A stretch of DNA of 64,000 nt from Cylicocyclus nassatus. Taxonomy: Eukaryota > Nematoda > Chromadorea > Rhabditida > Strongylidae. The position numbers and the translations under genes are program-made. The notes beneath the pieces are model-generated. The model had not been told where the DNA came from. It was given only the letters and a program-made list of their open reading frames with translations, and searched no databases. The stretch covers positions 27,011,521 through 27,075,520 of the forward strand of contig CATQJL010000001.1 of assembly GCA_958299035.1 (NCBI GenBank), in the 5' to 3' direction. This document shows, one piece after another, positions 34,740-46,949 of the stretch; the stretch's first letter is position 1, and the number at the start of each line of letters is the position of its first letter.

Positions 34740-37130
34740 TATTTTTCGCAACAGAGTTTTCTGTTTAAAAACCTTTTTTCAAAAATAATATCTCATTATA
34801 AGTTTTGCTTATCACATCCGTGCACAGTAATCTGACAAGGATCCTTGAAAACAATAGAATTTTCAGGAATTCCAAGAATAAACGAGTTTACTATCAAAAT
34901 GGCTCATGCAACGGTAGCGCGGTGGATGTTTTCAAGAAAATTCCTTATTACATGCAAAAGAAGAAATTGATCGTATTTCTCACGTTTTAGATCGATAAGA
35001 ATATTTTACTAGTCATACCATGAATTCATCATAAAGTTTTTCAATTCGATTAGAGCTACAGTAGAAAACAGACTAGAAAAATATTCTAGGATCTTTCTAA
35101 GCCACCAAATTTAGTTATGGCTCCATTTTTGTGGGAAGAAAGACGATTATCGCGCAAAATAGTGCCTGCGACATGGAAAATTGTTTTTCAAATTTGCATC
35201 ACTTTGAATTTTCTTCGAAGTGAAATCTAAACAGGGCCAAAAAAGACTTGTGCTTAATTGAGGAAGCATTATGGTATGTTGCACTATTTATGGGGTACGG
35301 TGGGAGTACGGTAAGAGTTCCAGAGATCCCATTTAAAATGATTTGAAAAAAAAACAATGTCTTCGCAGGTAACACAGGCAAGCTATATGGAAGAAATAGA
35401 TTACGGATGAACCTACGAATTGGTAAAGTTTCATGAGCGTAGGCACTTGTGATCCCTTCGGGAATTAACGAATTCGAATGAAAGCGTTGCGAATCGAGGT
35501 CGTCTGTCATGAGATTTGCCTCGTCGACTTCCGGAACGACATCCTTTACCCCCCCCCCCCCCGCTGTGCTACAGACAATGAGAACTTTTGATTCGTACAC
35601 TCTCACATGCTGTGCGAGCGTACGTGCTTTTAGTGAAACTCGAATTGAAACATTTTCATTCAAAAAGTGTTGAAAAGTAGTTCCGAATTTTTATTACCTT
35701 GGAAGGAACTTTCATCGATATTTATTAAATGTTTATTTTTTCGAAAACGCATGGAGTTAGTTAATAAGTTAGTTAAAAAGAGAAATTTTGTGAATGCTGG
35801 AATTTTATGGCAGGGATAGTTTATCAAATTACAATGTGAAGAACAGAAGGAAATGCGAAAGAATTCTCATAGGTTGCGACAAAATTCAAAAGACTATTTT
35901 CCAAGATCAAAGCTCAAAAAACTTAAGGTACGAAAACATTGAAGATGCGAAAAAACCCAAAAAATTGGAAAAATATATTTTAAAAATTGTTTAAGGGCTT
36001 ACAAAGAGAAAGGAAACAGCAAACGACCATCCTACTGACATGAAACTATGCTAACCACCCAGCAACTGAAGATTTCCAACCTCTAAATAATAGCTTTTAG
36101 CCCCCTCCCCCTCCCCCAAAAAGGCAAGGGAACCGGTCTTTCCAAGCTAGACGTAACGGATCCGAGTTAGCCGAAAAAAGCTAAGCCTTTCTTTTTTCGT
36201 GTGAACAACATCAAAATAGCTACCAATATTGGTTGAGAAGCAGCTAATGGGCGAGGGATCAAGTTCAAGATCCTTGACTGAGTTTTAGCGAGAAAACAAA
36301 CTTGTTTCAAGAAAATTTCGCTCCACGAGTTAGTTCACTTCATACTTGAGAAGGATTTTTGTGTTGTTTCTGTAATAATAAACAAAAAAATCAGTACTTG
36401 ATTCTTGCAAGTGAAGGGAGAAAGAGTGCACTTGCAAGTTCATAATTCTTCGTTTTACATATAATTTACCAAATTGAGTAAATCTTGTACGTTGATACTA
36501 CTTTAGGCAACCTCTACTTCAAATGGAAATTACCTAGAAGGAAAAAGTCTTTTAATTATTTAGCCTGTAGGTGTCTTTTCTCTCTACACATTATATTGTT
36601 CCTGTCTCGGAATTTTCATAAAAAAATAGTGACTGAAGAAACGGAGAACGCGAATTCAACGGACCAAGTCCCAATTTGTATACTTCTTTAAGATGATAGA
36701 AAATAAACAAAAGTAGCGGTGCAAAATTTTTATCAGAACGCTCAAAATTTCCAGTGATAGATGTAGTAAAGTCTACATGATTGTGAGAGAGAAAGCGTTA
36801 TATGGATTTGAACCCTTGGTTTCATAACTTGTACGCAGATTAGATCGAAACTAGCTGCAGTGACGAACGGGGGGCCATTCAAAGCAAAAAAAAGCTTTGA
36901 TTGATTACCTGAATGAACGGTACGTTGTCACTTGTCTACTAGAATTCCGTAATGAAAGTTACAAAAACAAGACGTAGCTCGATTTTGTGAATTGTTGGTC
37001 CTCATACTTGCCATCAACGTTATGACTTCCAAGGAAAATCAGCTATACTAAGCATTTGACAAAAATAGCGCTATTCCAAGCATGATGCTCATGAATCTTC
37101 CATGGATTACCATTAAACCAACTACGTAAC
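34740..37130. other. AT-rich DNA, no confident gene
   Basis: Apart from the weak minus-strand exon candidate at 35420-35562 I see only short open frames (for example 35794-35994) and one 14-nt C run. Confidence 0.45.
35420..35562 (-). other. possible exon, unidentified
   Basis: Minus frame reading DVVPEVDEANLMTDDLDSQR ... NSLIPEGITSAYAHETLPI is more GC-rich than its surroundings and could end at a donor CGTAG/GTTCAT near 35420. Upstream lies a 14-nt poly-G run (minus strand) rather than a polypyrimidine acceptor, which weakens the case. No family recognised. Confidence 0.2.
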
Positions 37131-37131
37131 A

Positions 37132-37554
37132 GGTCTTCTTGGACAACCGCCAGGAACTTCCGCAAAATGTTTGGAAAAGTTCCGCCGGGTCACCTGCGGA
37201 AGTTCCGAAGAATGCGAAGCACAACAGCAAAAAAGCACCTTAGCGAGATTCGAAAGTTGCTTTATTAACTGCGAGATCACTCACTATCCTCTGCACTACG
37301 GACGGCATGTTTAACAATGCAGTCTAGTTGTTGGGAGACAATATCGTAAGAGACAACACCTTTGAAGTCCTGCGGAAGTACTGGCAAGTCAAAGTGCGGC
37401 GGGACCACTGCCATTTTTCGGAATTTCCGCAGCACTTTGTAAAAAAGTCCTGCGGAAGTCCCTTTTTCGACGTTTCCGCTTCTGTAACGGTAAGCGAAAT
37501 CCTGCGGAATCGTTGCAGTTTGCTTGTTCTGCGATTCCGATGAATTGTCTGACC
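37132..37554. mobile_element. CCTGCGGAAGT-repeat element, copy 1
   Basis: Imperfect inverted ends (GGACAACCGCCAGGAACTTC and GATTCCGATGAATTGTC). Several internal copies of TCCTGCGGAAGTNCC. A tRNA-like block (complement: TCCGTAGTGCAGAGGATAGTGA at 37280-37302 and CTTTCGAATCTC at 37245-37258) is embedded. Collinear with 42527-43028. Confidence 0.7.
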
Positions 37555-37925
37555 TAATGCGCTAGAAGTAAGGCAATACTGATGGACTAAAAGAACCGTT
37601 ATTCTAGCACTTATAAAGCTAGGAGTCAATAAGAAATACTCGCTCATAGGTTCGCGCATGTTTTTCAAAAAAAAAAACAGAAATAGGCCAAGGCGAGAAA
37701 TTGGAAAAATGGAGAAACACTACAGAGGAGAAAGTGCAAGGCATTTCAACTCCTTTGTATGTTCAAACTCAAATAATTCTCAAATGCTGCTTTGCTTTGC
37801 AATCCAACTAGTCCCGTTTTGATTATTTTTCACCTATCGTATAAATTATGAAGATTCCGAGAAGAAGATGAAGAAGGTTGTATTTGCAGTCTCAAATCTG
37901 TTTTTATAAGTAAGGGCTAGAAGAG

Positions 37926-38427
37926 TCACAGATGCATCCAATTCACTCCGTAGCAAACGATTAGAAAGACCATGAAGCAAGAAATATTCACTGAAATTCT
38001 GGGAAATAAATTCCGTTTTGCATACCAAAATTATATGTAGACCTACTGAGAGAGAATGTTGAGAATTATGTAGGCAAAAGATGATTCGTGGACAGTTTTA
38101 CATTTGCATAAATCAAACATTCAAATGAGGGAGGCAAATTTCTACTTTCTGAGAAAATTTCCACAAAAATACTAAAAACTCACAGAAAAAAGAGGGAACA
38201 AAGATACTGTGCTCAAAATAATTGGAATAATTAACAAAATATTTACTCGAAATAATGATTGCCCCACCACCAAGTATGTGAAAATCATGGTCACCACCCA
38301 CTATAAAACAAAACAACAATGGAAAAGATTTCACGGAGATGCGATCGCTTTTAATCCAGGTCATTTACCTAGTTGTGAAGACGCCCTTTTTCGGCTCAAC
38401 AATGGATCGAAAATTATAGAGAAACCC
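37926..38427 (-). CDS. three spliced-looking 3' exons, unidentified membrane protein
   Basis: Minus-strand exons 38369-38427, 38247-38300 and 37926-37990 have good acceptors (GGTTTCAG, GTTTTATAG, AATTTCAG) and donors (CTAG/GTAAATG, CGA/GTAAATA). In one frame the phases 1-1-1 run through to a TGA at 37926-37928: SIIFDPLLSRKRASSQL, then VGGDHDFHILGGGAIIIS, then MNISCFMVFLIVCYGVNWMH. The last segment is a transmembrane helix near the C terminus, faintly like the M4 helix of Cys-loop receptors. The plus strand is also open here, so this is a prediction only. Confidence 0.33.
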
Positions 38428-38474
38428 CTGAAACCTTTGAAATTCTTCAAAGAATACTCATTGTAGACCCAAAA

Positions 38475-38605
38475 CTCAAACAGCTGGCCGGAACTTCAGC
38501 GCTTTCGCACATTTCCGCCGGGTTACTTGCGGAAACCCAGCGAAAGTGCTGCGGGACAGCTGCAAATTCCGCTTGTCCTGCGGAAGTTCCGGTGGATTGT
38601 TTGAG
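38475..38605. mobile_element. CCTGCGGAAGT-repeat element, short copy
   Basis: 131-nt internally deleted copy with clean inverted ends CTCAAACAGCTGGCCGGAAC and GTTCCGGTGGATTGTTTGAG. Retains TTTCCGCCGGGTTACTTGCGG from the left arm and TCCTGCGGAAGTTCC from the right. Confidence 0.8.
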
Positions 38606-39329
38606 TAGAGACGCCGTCTCAAAAGAAGCCGCTTTGTAGAAAAACATTTTAAAATAACAGTATTTCAGTCGAGTTTATCTCAGGAGAAATTTGACAAGAA
38701 AATTAACATTCCTGCTAGAGTTGAGAGTAATATCTATGATTACACTCCTTTTGAAATATGATATCAGACAATTCAATGCGCGAAGTAAATTACTAACCAA
38801 TTATCCAAAGTATCTTGTTACGATACTGAAAAAATTGAAGCAGCCAGCTTATACTTAACTTATTGACAAAATATTTTTCTAACTATCAAATAACCTGAAA
38901 AATTTACTTAAATCAGAGATGAGGTCGGATAAATTATTTGTTTATTCCAATATTCAAGTTGCGCCTAACAAATGTGGTTGTGTGGAAAAATGACGGGAAT
39001 TAAAGTAAAAATTATGAAATAACAGGAAGTTGAGATTAAATAAAAATAATAATGCATAGCACAGTAAGCTGAATAGATTTTGAATTTTTCATCTCAGTAA
39101 GCAAGGAATCGGACGAGATGTGCAGTCAGGGTTGGATCTTATGAGGAGGGTCAGTACTGTAAAAAAATTTGTTCATTCTTTGAATGTAGAAGAACGAAGC
39201 TAAGACAAGTTCTTGTGATGGAGACCTAGTAGACAATTAAGAATTACAGTAAGTATATGATTCGTGGATCCTTGGCCTAGAGATCTTCACCATGTGAAAT
39301 AGACCGGATACAATTGCAATTGAACCGAA

Positions 39330-39700
39330 TAGTGTGTGAGGCGCAAGGAGCCGTAACGTGAACCGCTGTTGAAAAACCTCAGACGGGCCCCCGCCGAGGC
39401 GACGACGGCGGCGGCGGCGGGGTAGGATGAGATGCGCATGCGCGCCACCTTTGCCAGAACAAAAGGAGGAACGAGATTTTGCTTCTTTACGAGTCCGCTC
39501 TCACCCTCAGCGGGGGAGGAAGGGGGAGGGGAATTCATTCCGGAATTCACTACTACAGCTGTCGCTCGGGGCAACATTAAGCGGGCGGAATACTATAACC
39601 CGCCCGACCTGACGAGGACACCCGATCGCCCTCGTTCGTTATGCGCAACGACGACAAAAACGCGGAGGTGCGGGTGTCGATCGAGGATTTCCGTTTTGAA
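39330..39700. other. GC-rich island in AT-rich DNA
   Basis: Stands out from flanking DNA (GACGGCGGCGGCGGCGGGG, GGGGGAGGAAGGGGGAGGGG) and contains the dyad TGCGCATGCGCG at about 39432. Both strands are open for 60-100 codons. On the minus strand a plausible exon begins after AAATTTCAG at 39816 (PEMFESEVLQVFLDISDKNE). Could be an exon, a promoter or foreign insertion; no family recognised. Confidence 0.4.
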
Positions 39701-40363
39701 AAAAAAAAAGCTGTGGCAAAAACAGGGCGCTGATTAGTTTTCGATATGTGTGACTCATTCTTATCGGAGATATCTAGAAAAACTTGCAAAACTTCTGATT
39801 CAAACATCTCTGGCTGAAATTTCTGCACAAGGGCTATTAAAAATCTTGATTTTTATTTCTTAAATTTCTCGTTAATTTGAAAGTAAAGCTTTAATCTCAC
39901 AAACTTCATGAAAACAGTAATAAATCAAATCGGTTGCAGAAAAACATTTTCGTGAACATAGCTGTCAGTCGCCACATGCGCCTTCAACAGCAAAATTCCT
40001 CCCCTCCCTCCCCCCCCCCCCTTCCGATAAACTTGAACAAAAAGTGACAAAAAAAACTGTCTAAAATTCCTTAGAGTATGAAAATTCGCTATATAAAAAG
40101 CCTTAGGACACTTCTCATCATGGAAAAAGAGTTTGTACTTACTCAAACCTGTAGCCAAAACATTTTCTATTCTAAGACAAAATTAAACAATATACCACAA
40201 TGGAGGAGGCAACTGGTCAGAAAAACTTGAAAGTTTTAGAGCTGCTTTGAAATGCTCTGTAAGTGCTTTTCAGTGCTGAAGATACTAGCTCAGCAACGTG
40301 ATCCTTCACAAAATTTTCGAAAAACTGGTAAAAGCTTTTCCTGAATTTTCGGACTTTTTCCAG

Positions 40364-40629
40364 AACAAGGTGAAGGGCAAGAGCTGAACAAGCACAAGGT
40401 CTGTCCTTACGAACTTATGCAATTTCTGGCCGATGATTGCTCGGAAAAATACTTGGAAAACAGCATGAGACCTTCTTCGAATGATATACGATATCACGTG
40501 GCAAAAAATTTTCTTCCACCCCTAACAAACTTACATAATCAGCTAGGCAAACAGCAAAGAATAATTGCTTATTTGATATTTGAGAGCTGTTTCTTGTACT
40601 TTGAAAAAATCAAGATTCTTCGTCAATAA
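40364..40629 (+). CDS. possible terminal exon, unidentified
   Basis: After the acceptor GGACTTTTTCCAG a frame runs 88 codons to TAA: EQGEGQELNKHKVCPYELMQ, FLADDCSEKYLENSMRPSSN, then a more hydrophobic tail. Composition is protein-like, but the complementary strand is open as well. No family recognised. Confidence 0.3.
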
Positions 40630-41359
40630 AGCAAACTGGAACATTTTCGGAGATGTAACAAAGGGAGCTTGTTCAACTTATGTAAAGCCGCATGTAAAGA
40701 ATCCGAGAAAATTTGTACACCTTGCAAATAAACTTGATAAAAACTCGATTGATCTCTGAAGTTTGATGCGTGTTGTAGAAATCACAGCCGTTACATATAT
40801 CATGCTTATCAAAGCTCAAAATCAATTTTTGTACGGTAAAAATTGGTTTTATGAGAAGACATGAATATTAAGAAACCACTCCAGTAATTACTCTGAGATA
40901 ACTCTATTGCCTTCCTATCTTTGAGGAATTCCAGGCCTTGCTTTTTTCTGTTATTACTGACTGAATGCCAAAAAGAGCAAAAAATTTCAATAAAATCCTT
41001 GATAAGAATAACATATTTCAATTGCATGTACTCTTACCGCTAGAGGTTTTATTTCAAACCAAACGATGCTGTTCTGCAATTCGTGTCCACTTAAATTTGA
41101 TTGAAAATTCGACAAACTCTCATAGTGCTCAAAAATAACTTTATGAATATGCAATGAATGCGCAAAAAAACGTTTCGCCCTCCACCGTGTCAAGTTTAGT
41201 CGAGGAAAAAAAAAAGCCGATAACTTTGTCGCACGAATTTTTAGAACGTTTTTCACCCAAATACTTCAAATCCTTTACTGCACTCCCCATGTTTTTATAG
41301 CTTTAACTATGGTTTGAGCCAAATTCCCCTCACCAGTTTCTGTCAGAAAGGTAGAGGAT

Positions 41360-41570
41360 TATTCCAAGCCCTCCCCCCTCCCCACCCGGCTACATAAAGT
41401 GCGATGAGAGAGCAGGAAATCCTCTCAGAAAAAGCCTCAAGTCGTCTCCTCGGATTAGAGAACATGTGGCCAAGTGCAGGGATAAGTGCACATGGCATAA
41501 ATCGACTTGCAACCTAAGAACAGGCAGCGGAAACTCGTCCGCAGCTGGTTTTATAGTGTTCGTAAAAAAA
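41360..41570 (+). CDS. possible cysteine-rich exon, unidentified
   Basis: Plus frame reads YIKCDERAGNPLRKSLKSSP, then HVAKCRDKCTWHKSTCNLRT, GSGNSSAAGFIVF and meets a potential donor TTC/GTAAAA near 41570. Four to five closely spaced cysteines suggest an extracellular domain. No good acceptor is seen and the minus strand is open, so support is modest. Confidence 0.25.
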
Positions 41571-42526
41571 TCGCAACTTGATAGAAATATTCTCTTTAGC
41601 ATCGTGGTTAGCAAAGCGTATGATGTCATGATGCATTTGGCTGATAAATATGAATATTTATTCAATATTTCTTGCCTACATTTGGGGGAAAAGTTTAACA
41701 TAATGCAAAAAAATTATAGAAAGTACATATAGTATAAAAATAGTATAAAATTATATAAAAAAGCTGTGTAAAAATCAATGAAAACTAATAAAATCACTTA
41801 ATACTTATGTAACGATACTCTAGAATTTTGGACACTGTTTCTCTACCAGAAACTTACGGAGAAGACAAGGTGCACTCATTACATTATTTTCGCTGTACTT
41901 AAAACTGCCGACGTTTTATGAAGTGCAGGAAAAAATTTAGAAAAATTTCGAGACATTATGTAATAAATTCATGCGCTATGGACGCTGATATAACAAATAC
42001 GTTAATTGGTATGAAAAAGAATAATGTTTGGTGTCGCTATAAAGTGACGGCACCAGGCTGTTTATTGAGCAGAGCCGCATGAGTAATGGAAGCTTTTAAC
42101 CCTTAGCGAATAATTTTCTATGCATGCAAATCCTTTCACGAACCTCACGTCATTCTGACGAATTCGAAAAATGAGAAGATACCAATGGACTCGGCGATAT
42201 TAACGTAACAATTAAATTCTCTAAAAATTAAGACCTATTACACAAGAGAAATATAGGAAAAATACAAGAAAATAGCTACGAGTTGGCATTTTATTAAAAA
42301 TAGATTTATGCGGCGGAGGCTCCAAAAACACGATTTTCAAAATAAAATAAATAAAGGAGGGGCGAACAATTTCATGTTCAGCATATCCTTCCAAAGCAAA
42401 CTTATTAAGCCTTCAAAGCAAATGCGGAGCAGAAATCAATGAAAAACTCATTCCAAAAAATACAATAAAATTCTATACTGCTGCCCATTCAGTAAAATTT
42501 TTGAGCTAGCGCAGATCAAAGATATG

Positions 42527-43028
42527 CTCAGACGACTGACCGGAACTTCCGCAGGCGTTTGGGAAAGTTCCGCCGGGTCATCCGCGGAAGTCCCGTCTGC
42601 TGCGGAAGTTCCCAAATGAGATGTTGCGGAAGTCCGGAAGTTCCGAAGGATGCCAAACAACAGCAAAAGAGAACACCTAATCGAGATTTGAACTTTACTC
42701 TATTCACTGTGAGGCTCACCTCTGCACTACGACTGCCATGTTCAATAATGCACTTTAGTCAGTTGTTGGCGAGGCAGCATCATACTAGACACCACATAAA
42801 ACCCTGCGGGAGTACTGGCATGCCAAAGCGCTGCGGAACCCCTGGCATATTTCGGAATTTCCGCAGCATTTTGTAAAAATGCAAAAGTTCCCGCTTTCAT
42901 CCCGTCTAACGCGAAAATCCTGCGGAAGTTCCCATTGTCAACGCTTCCACTTTTCCGTTAGTAAACAAAATCCTGCGAAACCGCTGCAGATTTTGCTTGC
43001 CCTCGGAAGGTTCGGTGAATTGTTTGAG
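42527..43028. mobile_element. CCTGCGGAAGT-repeat element, 502-bp copy
   Basis: Ends CTCAGACGACTGACCGGAAC and GGTTCGGTGAATTGTTTGAG. Shares TTTGGGAAAGTTCCGCCGGG and TTTCGGAATTTCCGCAGCA with copy 1. Carries the same tRNA-like block on the minus strand (GTCGTAGTGCAGAGGTGAG and AAGTTCAAATCTCG). Confidence 0.78.
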
Positions 43029-43336
43029 TGATAGTACGCATTACTTGAAACAAAAAAAACAAAAATTCTGTATTTCTTAGTCCTTTACAATCGTTCTTTT
43101 GAAGGCACATGAATTTACATCATAAAATTTGTGAAAATACCGATTGAGTTGAAATCCGATTGAAGCCTTGCCCCTGCACTGACAATGGTATAAAAGAAAT
43201 TCAAAAAAATTACCGTCAATCAAACTGCGTACAAAACCACGAAAAATGTGCTCCAGATGAAACAAAGGAACAAGTACATTAACCATAAAGATCCTTTGTT
43301 GTTTGGTCGAACGCCGTATAGATAAATCAAACATTG

Positions 43337-43553
43337 ATGTACTTTGTGGACCAGGTAAGAATTGCTTTTGTGTGCCAAGAAATATAAAAAAAAACTACTA
43401 ATTTTTCTGAACATGAATTTTTCTTTATTATTATTTCTTTTCAAGGAAAAGGGATTATTCTTTCGATTTTTGTTCCAGCCGCCTACTGCAACAATCGATT
43501 ACGGGGACTATGAATTCGTAAACAGAGCAGCTGATAACATGGAGAAGCGATAA
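43337..43553 (+). CDS. possible two-exon 3' end, unidentified
   Basis: A strong donor CAG/GTAAGA at 43354 and acceptor TTTCTTTTCAAG at 43445 define a 91-nt intron. In phase 0 the join reads MYFVDQ (or a longer upstream exon) then EKGLFFRFLFQPPTATIDYG DYEFVNRAADNMEKR and stops at 43553. Another frame across the same junction is also open (LCGPGKGIILSIFVPAAYC). Splice sites look real; the reading frame is uncertain. Confidence 0.33.
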
Positions 43554-43559
43554 AATGCG

Positions 43560-45710
43560 AGATGAATGAATCAGAACAGGGAAGATCATTGCATTAAACA
43601 TATACAGGAGCTCAAGTTCAATGCCTAAAAAAGACTATTAGGATTAGAGCAGATTTACTTCTTCAAAAAAATTCTCACGTACATGATTCATAGAGTGGAG
43701 GAAATTCCCTTTTAGCGGATTCTTGCAAGTCCGATTAAAAAAAAGGGGATTTCCCAGAAATAAAGAGGAATACGATGAAGAAGCTGTTGGGAAACAGTTA
43801 ACGTCGAATCATCAAAGTGGAATTTGAAAGATTTCTGCAATATTGTTTCATGTAATCAAAATTTTTTGAATTGTAATGAGGCAAACAACTAGGATAAAGA
43901 GCTTTGAATAGTTTGTGAAAATCATAATTTTGGCTGTTTTTGCTGCAAGCGCACCCGCGAAAAATGTGTAAGAGAAGTAATAAATTTTTTCGATGCAAAT
44001 TATAATATTAACCCAGTAGTTAACCCATCCAACTCTGAGAAACTGAAAGAAAAGAATCTATAACTCTCTCGAACTGAATACATAAAATTCATTTGCATTG
44101 TGAAATGAGAATCAAAAAAATGAATGAGACTATTAAAAAATCAACTCATCGATTGTGTATCAATTTGCGAAAAAAGTAAGATACTGAACAAGCTAATAGG
44201 AATGATAATAGGGTGTCACACAAATACGGCCAGCAAAAATAATCTCGAAGTGTAAGGGAGAAGATAAGGAGTGTGGAAAACAAGCAAAAACTTTTATTGC
44301 TATACCACGGAAATTAAAAAGGGTTTGCATTGATAAGAGACTGAAGTGCAATATTAGTCTTGCCTATCAAAAAATCAAAAATTTGAATCTGGAACTGGTC
44401 CAATCAAAGAAATCGGCTCTTATGTGTATTCCTCCGTCTCTTGATGTTATTTGTATAGCGAGATTTATGAAAGTCATAAATAAAAGTTCAGTTAATTATA
44501 GGCAACGATTTCGCAATGTATCATGCCCTTACATGCCAAAGTGACTCTTTCAAATGTTACATAATAAAATGTATGTAATGGGTGAGGGGAGGGTTGGGGG
44601 GGGGGGGACAGATTAGAAGCAGGTACAATTGATGTTTAGCTAACAAAGAAATCAAACATTGAGAGGTAGGTTTAGGAATGTCTGCTATAATTTCCACGAA
44701 TCGAATACAAAAAAAACGACTTTTCGATTTTGCCAATTCAGTCTACAAAAAGATAGAAAATCCTAAAACCATGTGGAAAAATACCAAGGTTCACAAATGG
44801 CAAAAGGTTTAAACTAAAATATTAGTTGGAAGCTTGTTTTCACTATAATGGTTCCGTTCATGTCGTAAGAAGACCAATTTTGCTTTTATGGCGAGGATAG
44901 ACACCATAAAAAAAGTTTTACCGCTTTATTTCTTGCTTTTTCACAAAATCTGGGAAATCAAGGAAGGAAAAATTAACATACAAATTTACGTAGAAGCTAA
45001 TTTTCACAGAAAATAGATCCAAAAATTTTCTTTGTGTAAAAGCTTCAAAAAAGCAGGTGACTTCTAATCAAATTTTTGATATGACAATGCTGATAACATC
45101 AAAAAAACTGACTCATAAAGGACAACAGATCGCCAGGCTGAAGCGTCATCAGTGCAGAAATCAGAAATTGCTGCATTCCAGCAATCAGATCGTTCCATGG
45201 TGCGAAATTCTAGTGATAAGATCATTGTAGCGATCTGCGCTTAGAAAAATAAACGTTATTTTAATTTCGTAGCGAAAGCTGTGAAGATTTGCAAGTGCGA
45301 AAATTTTCTTCCAGAAAAAGAGCTTTAATATAAATTAAGCTTTTAATTCCTCAAAAATTCCTTTAATTCCTGTTTAGAAAACAACTAGTCCGTTTGAGCC
45401 GCTGTTTTTCGCTGCTAAGTTGCCTTCTCCCTTGACCCCCCCCCCCCTGCTCCACATTAGTAGTCGTAGCAAGACAAATTGCTTGCCACGTGCATACTGC
45501 AGCCTTCCTGCGTGGGAAAGGGGGGGGGGGAGCAAAGTGAGTAATGGGTAAGCCTGGTTGTAAGCGCCCACTACTAGCATTCACTCACTTCAAAGGAGAT
45601 AGCAAACCATAGTATACAGATGATAACAATGGGAAAGCAAATAAGACAGGAGTGAGTAGCCTTTGTTTGCTTTTAGAATCTACTTGTGAAGATTTTATTG
45701 ACCTTCTCCT
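43560..45710. other. no gene recognised
   Basis: AT-rich DNA with three G/C runs (44596, 45436, 45520). Could be intronic if the exons around it belong to one gene. Confidence 0.4.
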
Positions 45711-45716
45711 ATTCAG

Positions 45717-45833
45717 GTGTTTCCTGCACTCATAAGTTCAAGAAGTTCCCCGAACAAAAATGATTTACCCTCCTCTAACAAAATCACATTTTTAAGAGAA
45801 CTTGCGTGCACTACGGAAAACTCTCAGAAAAAA
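45717..45833 (+). CDS. possible internal exon, unidentified
   Basis: Acceptor TTCTCCTATTCAG and donor AAA/GTAAGA enclose exactly 39 codons in phase 0: VFPALISSRSSPNKNDLPSS, NKITFLRELACTTENSQKK. No family recognised. Confidence 0.35.
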
Positions 45834-46347
45834 GTAAGAATGAAAAAAAAAGTTTATAAGCTCGACGAAGCGAACCCTATGCCATTGCATTACAGTAATC
45901 TAGGGTACTGTAGACAACGGTAGAAGCACTTTCTCGCATCGCAATAAATGAATTCACCCATAGCAAATGAGCTATATAATTATACGAAGTTTCAGGCAGA
46001 TCCTAGCAGATGGAGCTCTTATTATCTAACCGCACGATTTGACTGTTTATGTGAGTGTAAGTCTTCCAATCCGATATTTATCTAGTCCAGATAATCAAAA
46101 ATAGAACTGGCTGACTTTTGTGAATAACGGGGATCACTGTACTTTCAAAAAATTTGAGTACCGCTAAAAATGAATTATTTTCAAGAATCACGAGCTTCAT
46201 ATTTACAGTGTAGAACATAAAATCGAGAATGTGCACTTGTTAGCTTACCCAGGTAGTAACTTTCAAAGCCAGCGACAAAAATAGAAGTGCGGCAAATTAG
46301 TGTGATTTAATTTTGCTCATTGATAATTGCTTTTATTGCGTTCTCAG

Positions 46348-46489
46348 CTTTTCATGTCCCTAACCTCCTTTTCAAGGTCTTTTCAATATTTTGATGGCGA
46401 TGGAAGTGGAATTGTTGTTGAGTACACCGTTTATGAAGTGTAAAGTTTTGAAACGTGTATGTACACCTGCTGCGAACGAAGGAAAATAG
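46348..46489 (+). CDS. possible terminal exon, unidentified
   Basis: After the acceptor TTGCGTTCTCAG a frame (two nucleotides then codons) reads FHVPNLLFKVFFNILMAMEV ELLLSTPFMKCKVLKRVC and stops at 46487-46489. Its phase does not fit the exon at 45717-45833 directly. Confidence 0.25.
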
Positions 46490-46681
46490 AATTCATAGTA
46501 GGGTTATCTGATAGAATAAACACAGAATCGAAACAGATTCATAAAACTTTGTCTTATTTATATATTAGTTTAGAGTACTGTGATAGAAGTAATATAAGCA
46601 TAAAAAACAAAAAAGTGAGAGTAAGAAAAATAACATTACTTATGTTAATACAAAAACTAGATGAGCACTTTCTCTTTTCAG

Positions 46682-46761
46682 CTCTAGATTCAAAAGCAGT
46701 TGCTTCAATGACCTATTTCACCTATAACACATTTCCCAGTGACTTTCGATTTTTTTGCACC
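46682..46761 (+). CDS. possible internal exon, unidentified
   Basis: Acceptor TTTCTCTTTTCAG and donor ACC/GTAAGC enclose 80 nt reading LDSKAVASMTYFTYNTFPSD FRFFCT. The sites are typical for nematodes. The FPSDFRFF segment resembles first strands of some extracellular beta-sandwich domains, but no assignment is justified. Confidence 0.35.
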
Positions 46762-46949
46762 GTAAGCAAATAGATAATTTTTAGACATTTGACACATCTT
46801 TGAGTAAGAATTTGTATATGCTTAAATGACCAACAATTTCATCTAAAAAATGCAAGGTGTGTGCAAGGTGGGAGATCATAAAATACTTTCTTGCTAATCT
46901 CAACCGTGACCGAACAGATTTACGTAAAAAAATGTGCATTAAGTTCGAA

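Noticed and set aside
35199..35663. 154-codon minus-strand open frame as a complete gene
   Set aside because: It crosses a 14-nt G run and AT-rich sequence; only the middle part looks coding, so I kept a low-confidence exon rather than the whole frame.
46348..46440. first reading of an FDGDG-containing exon
   Set aside because: That frame depended on miscounting a T run at a line boundary; the correct sequence has a stop, and a different frame was listed instead.
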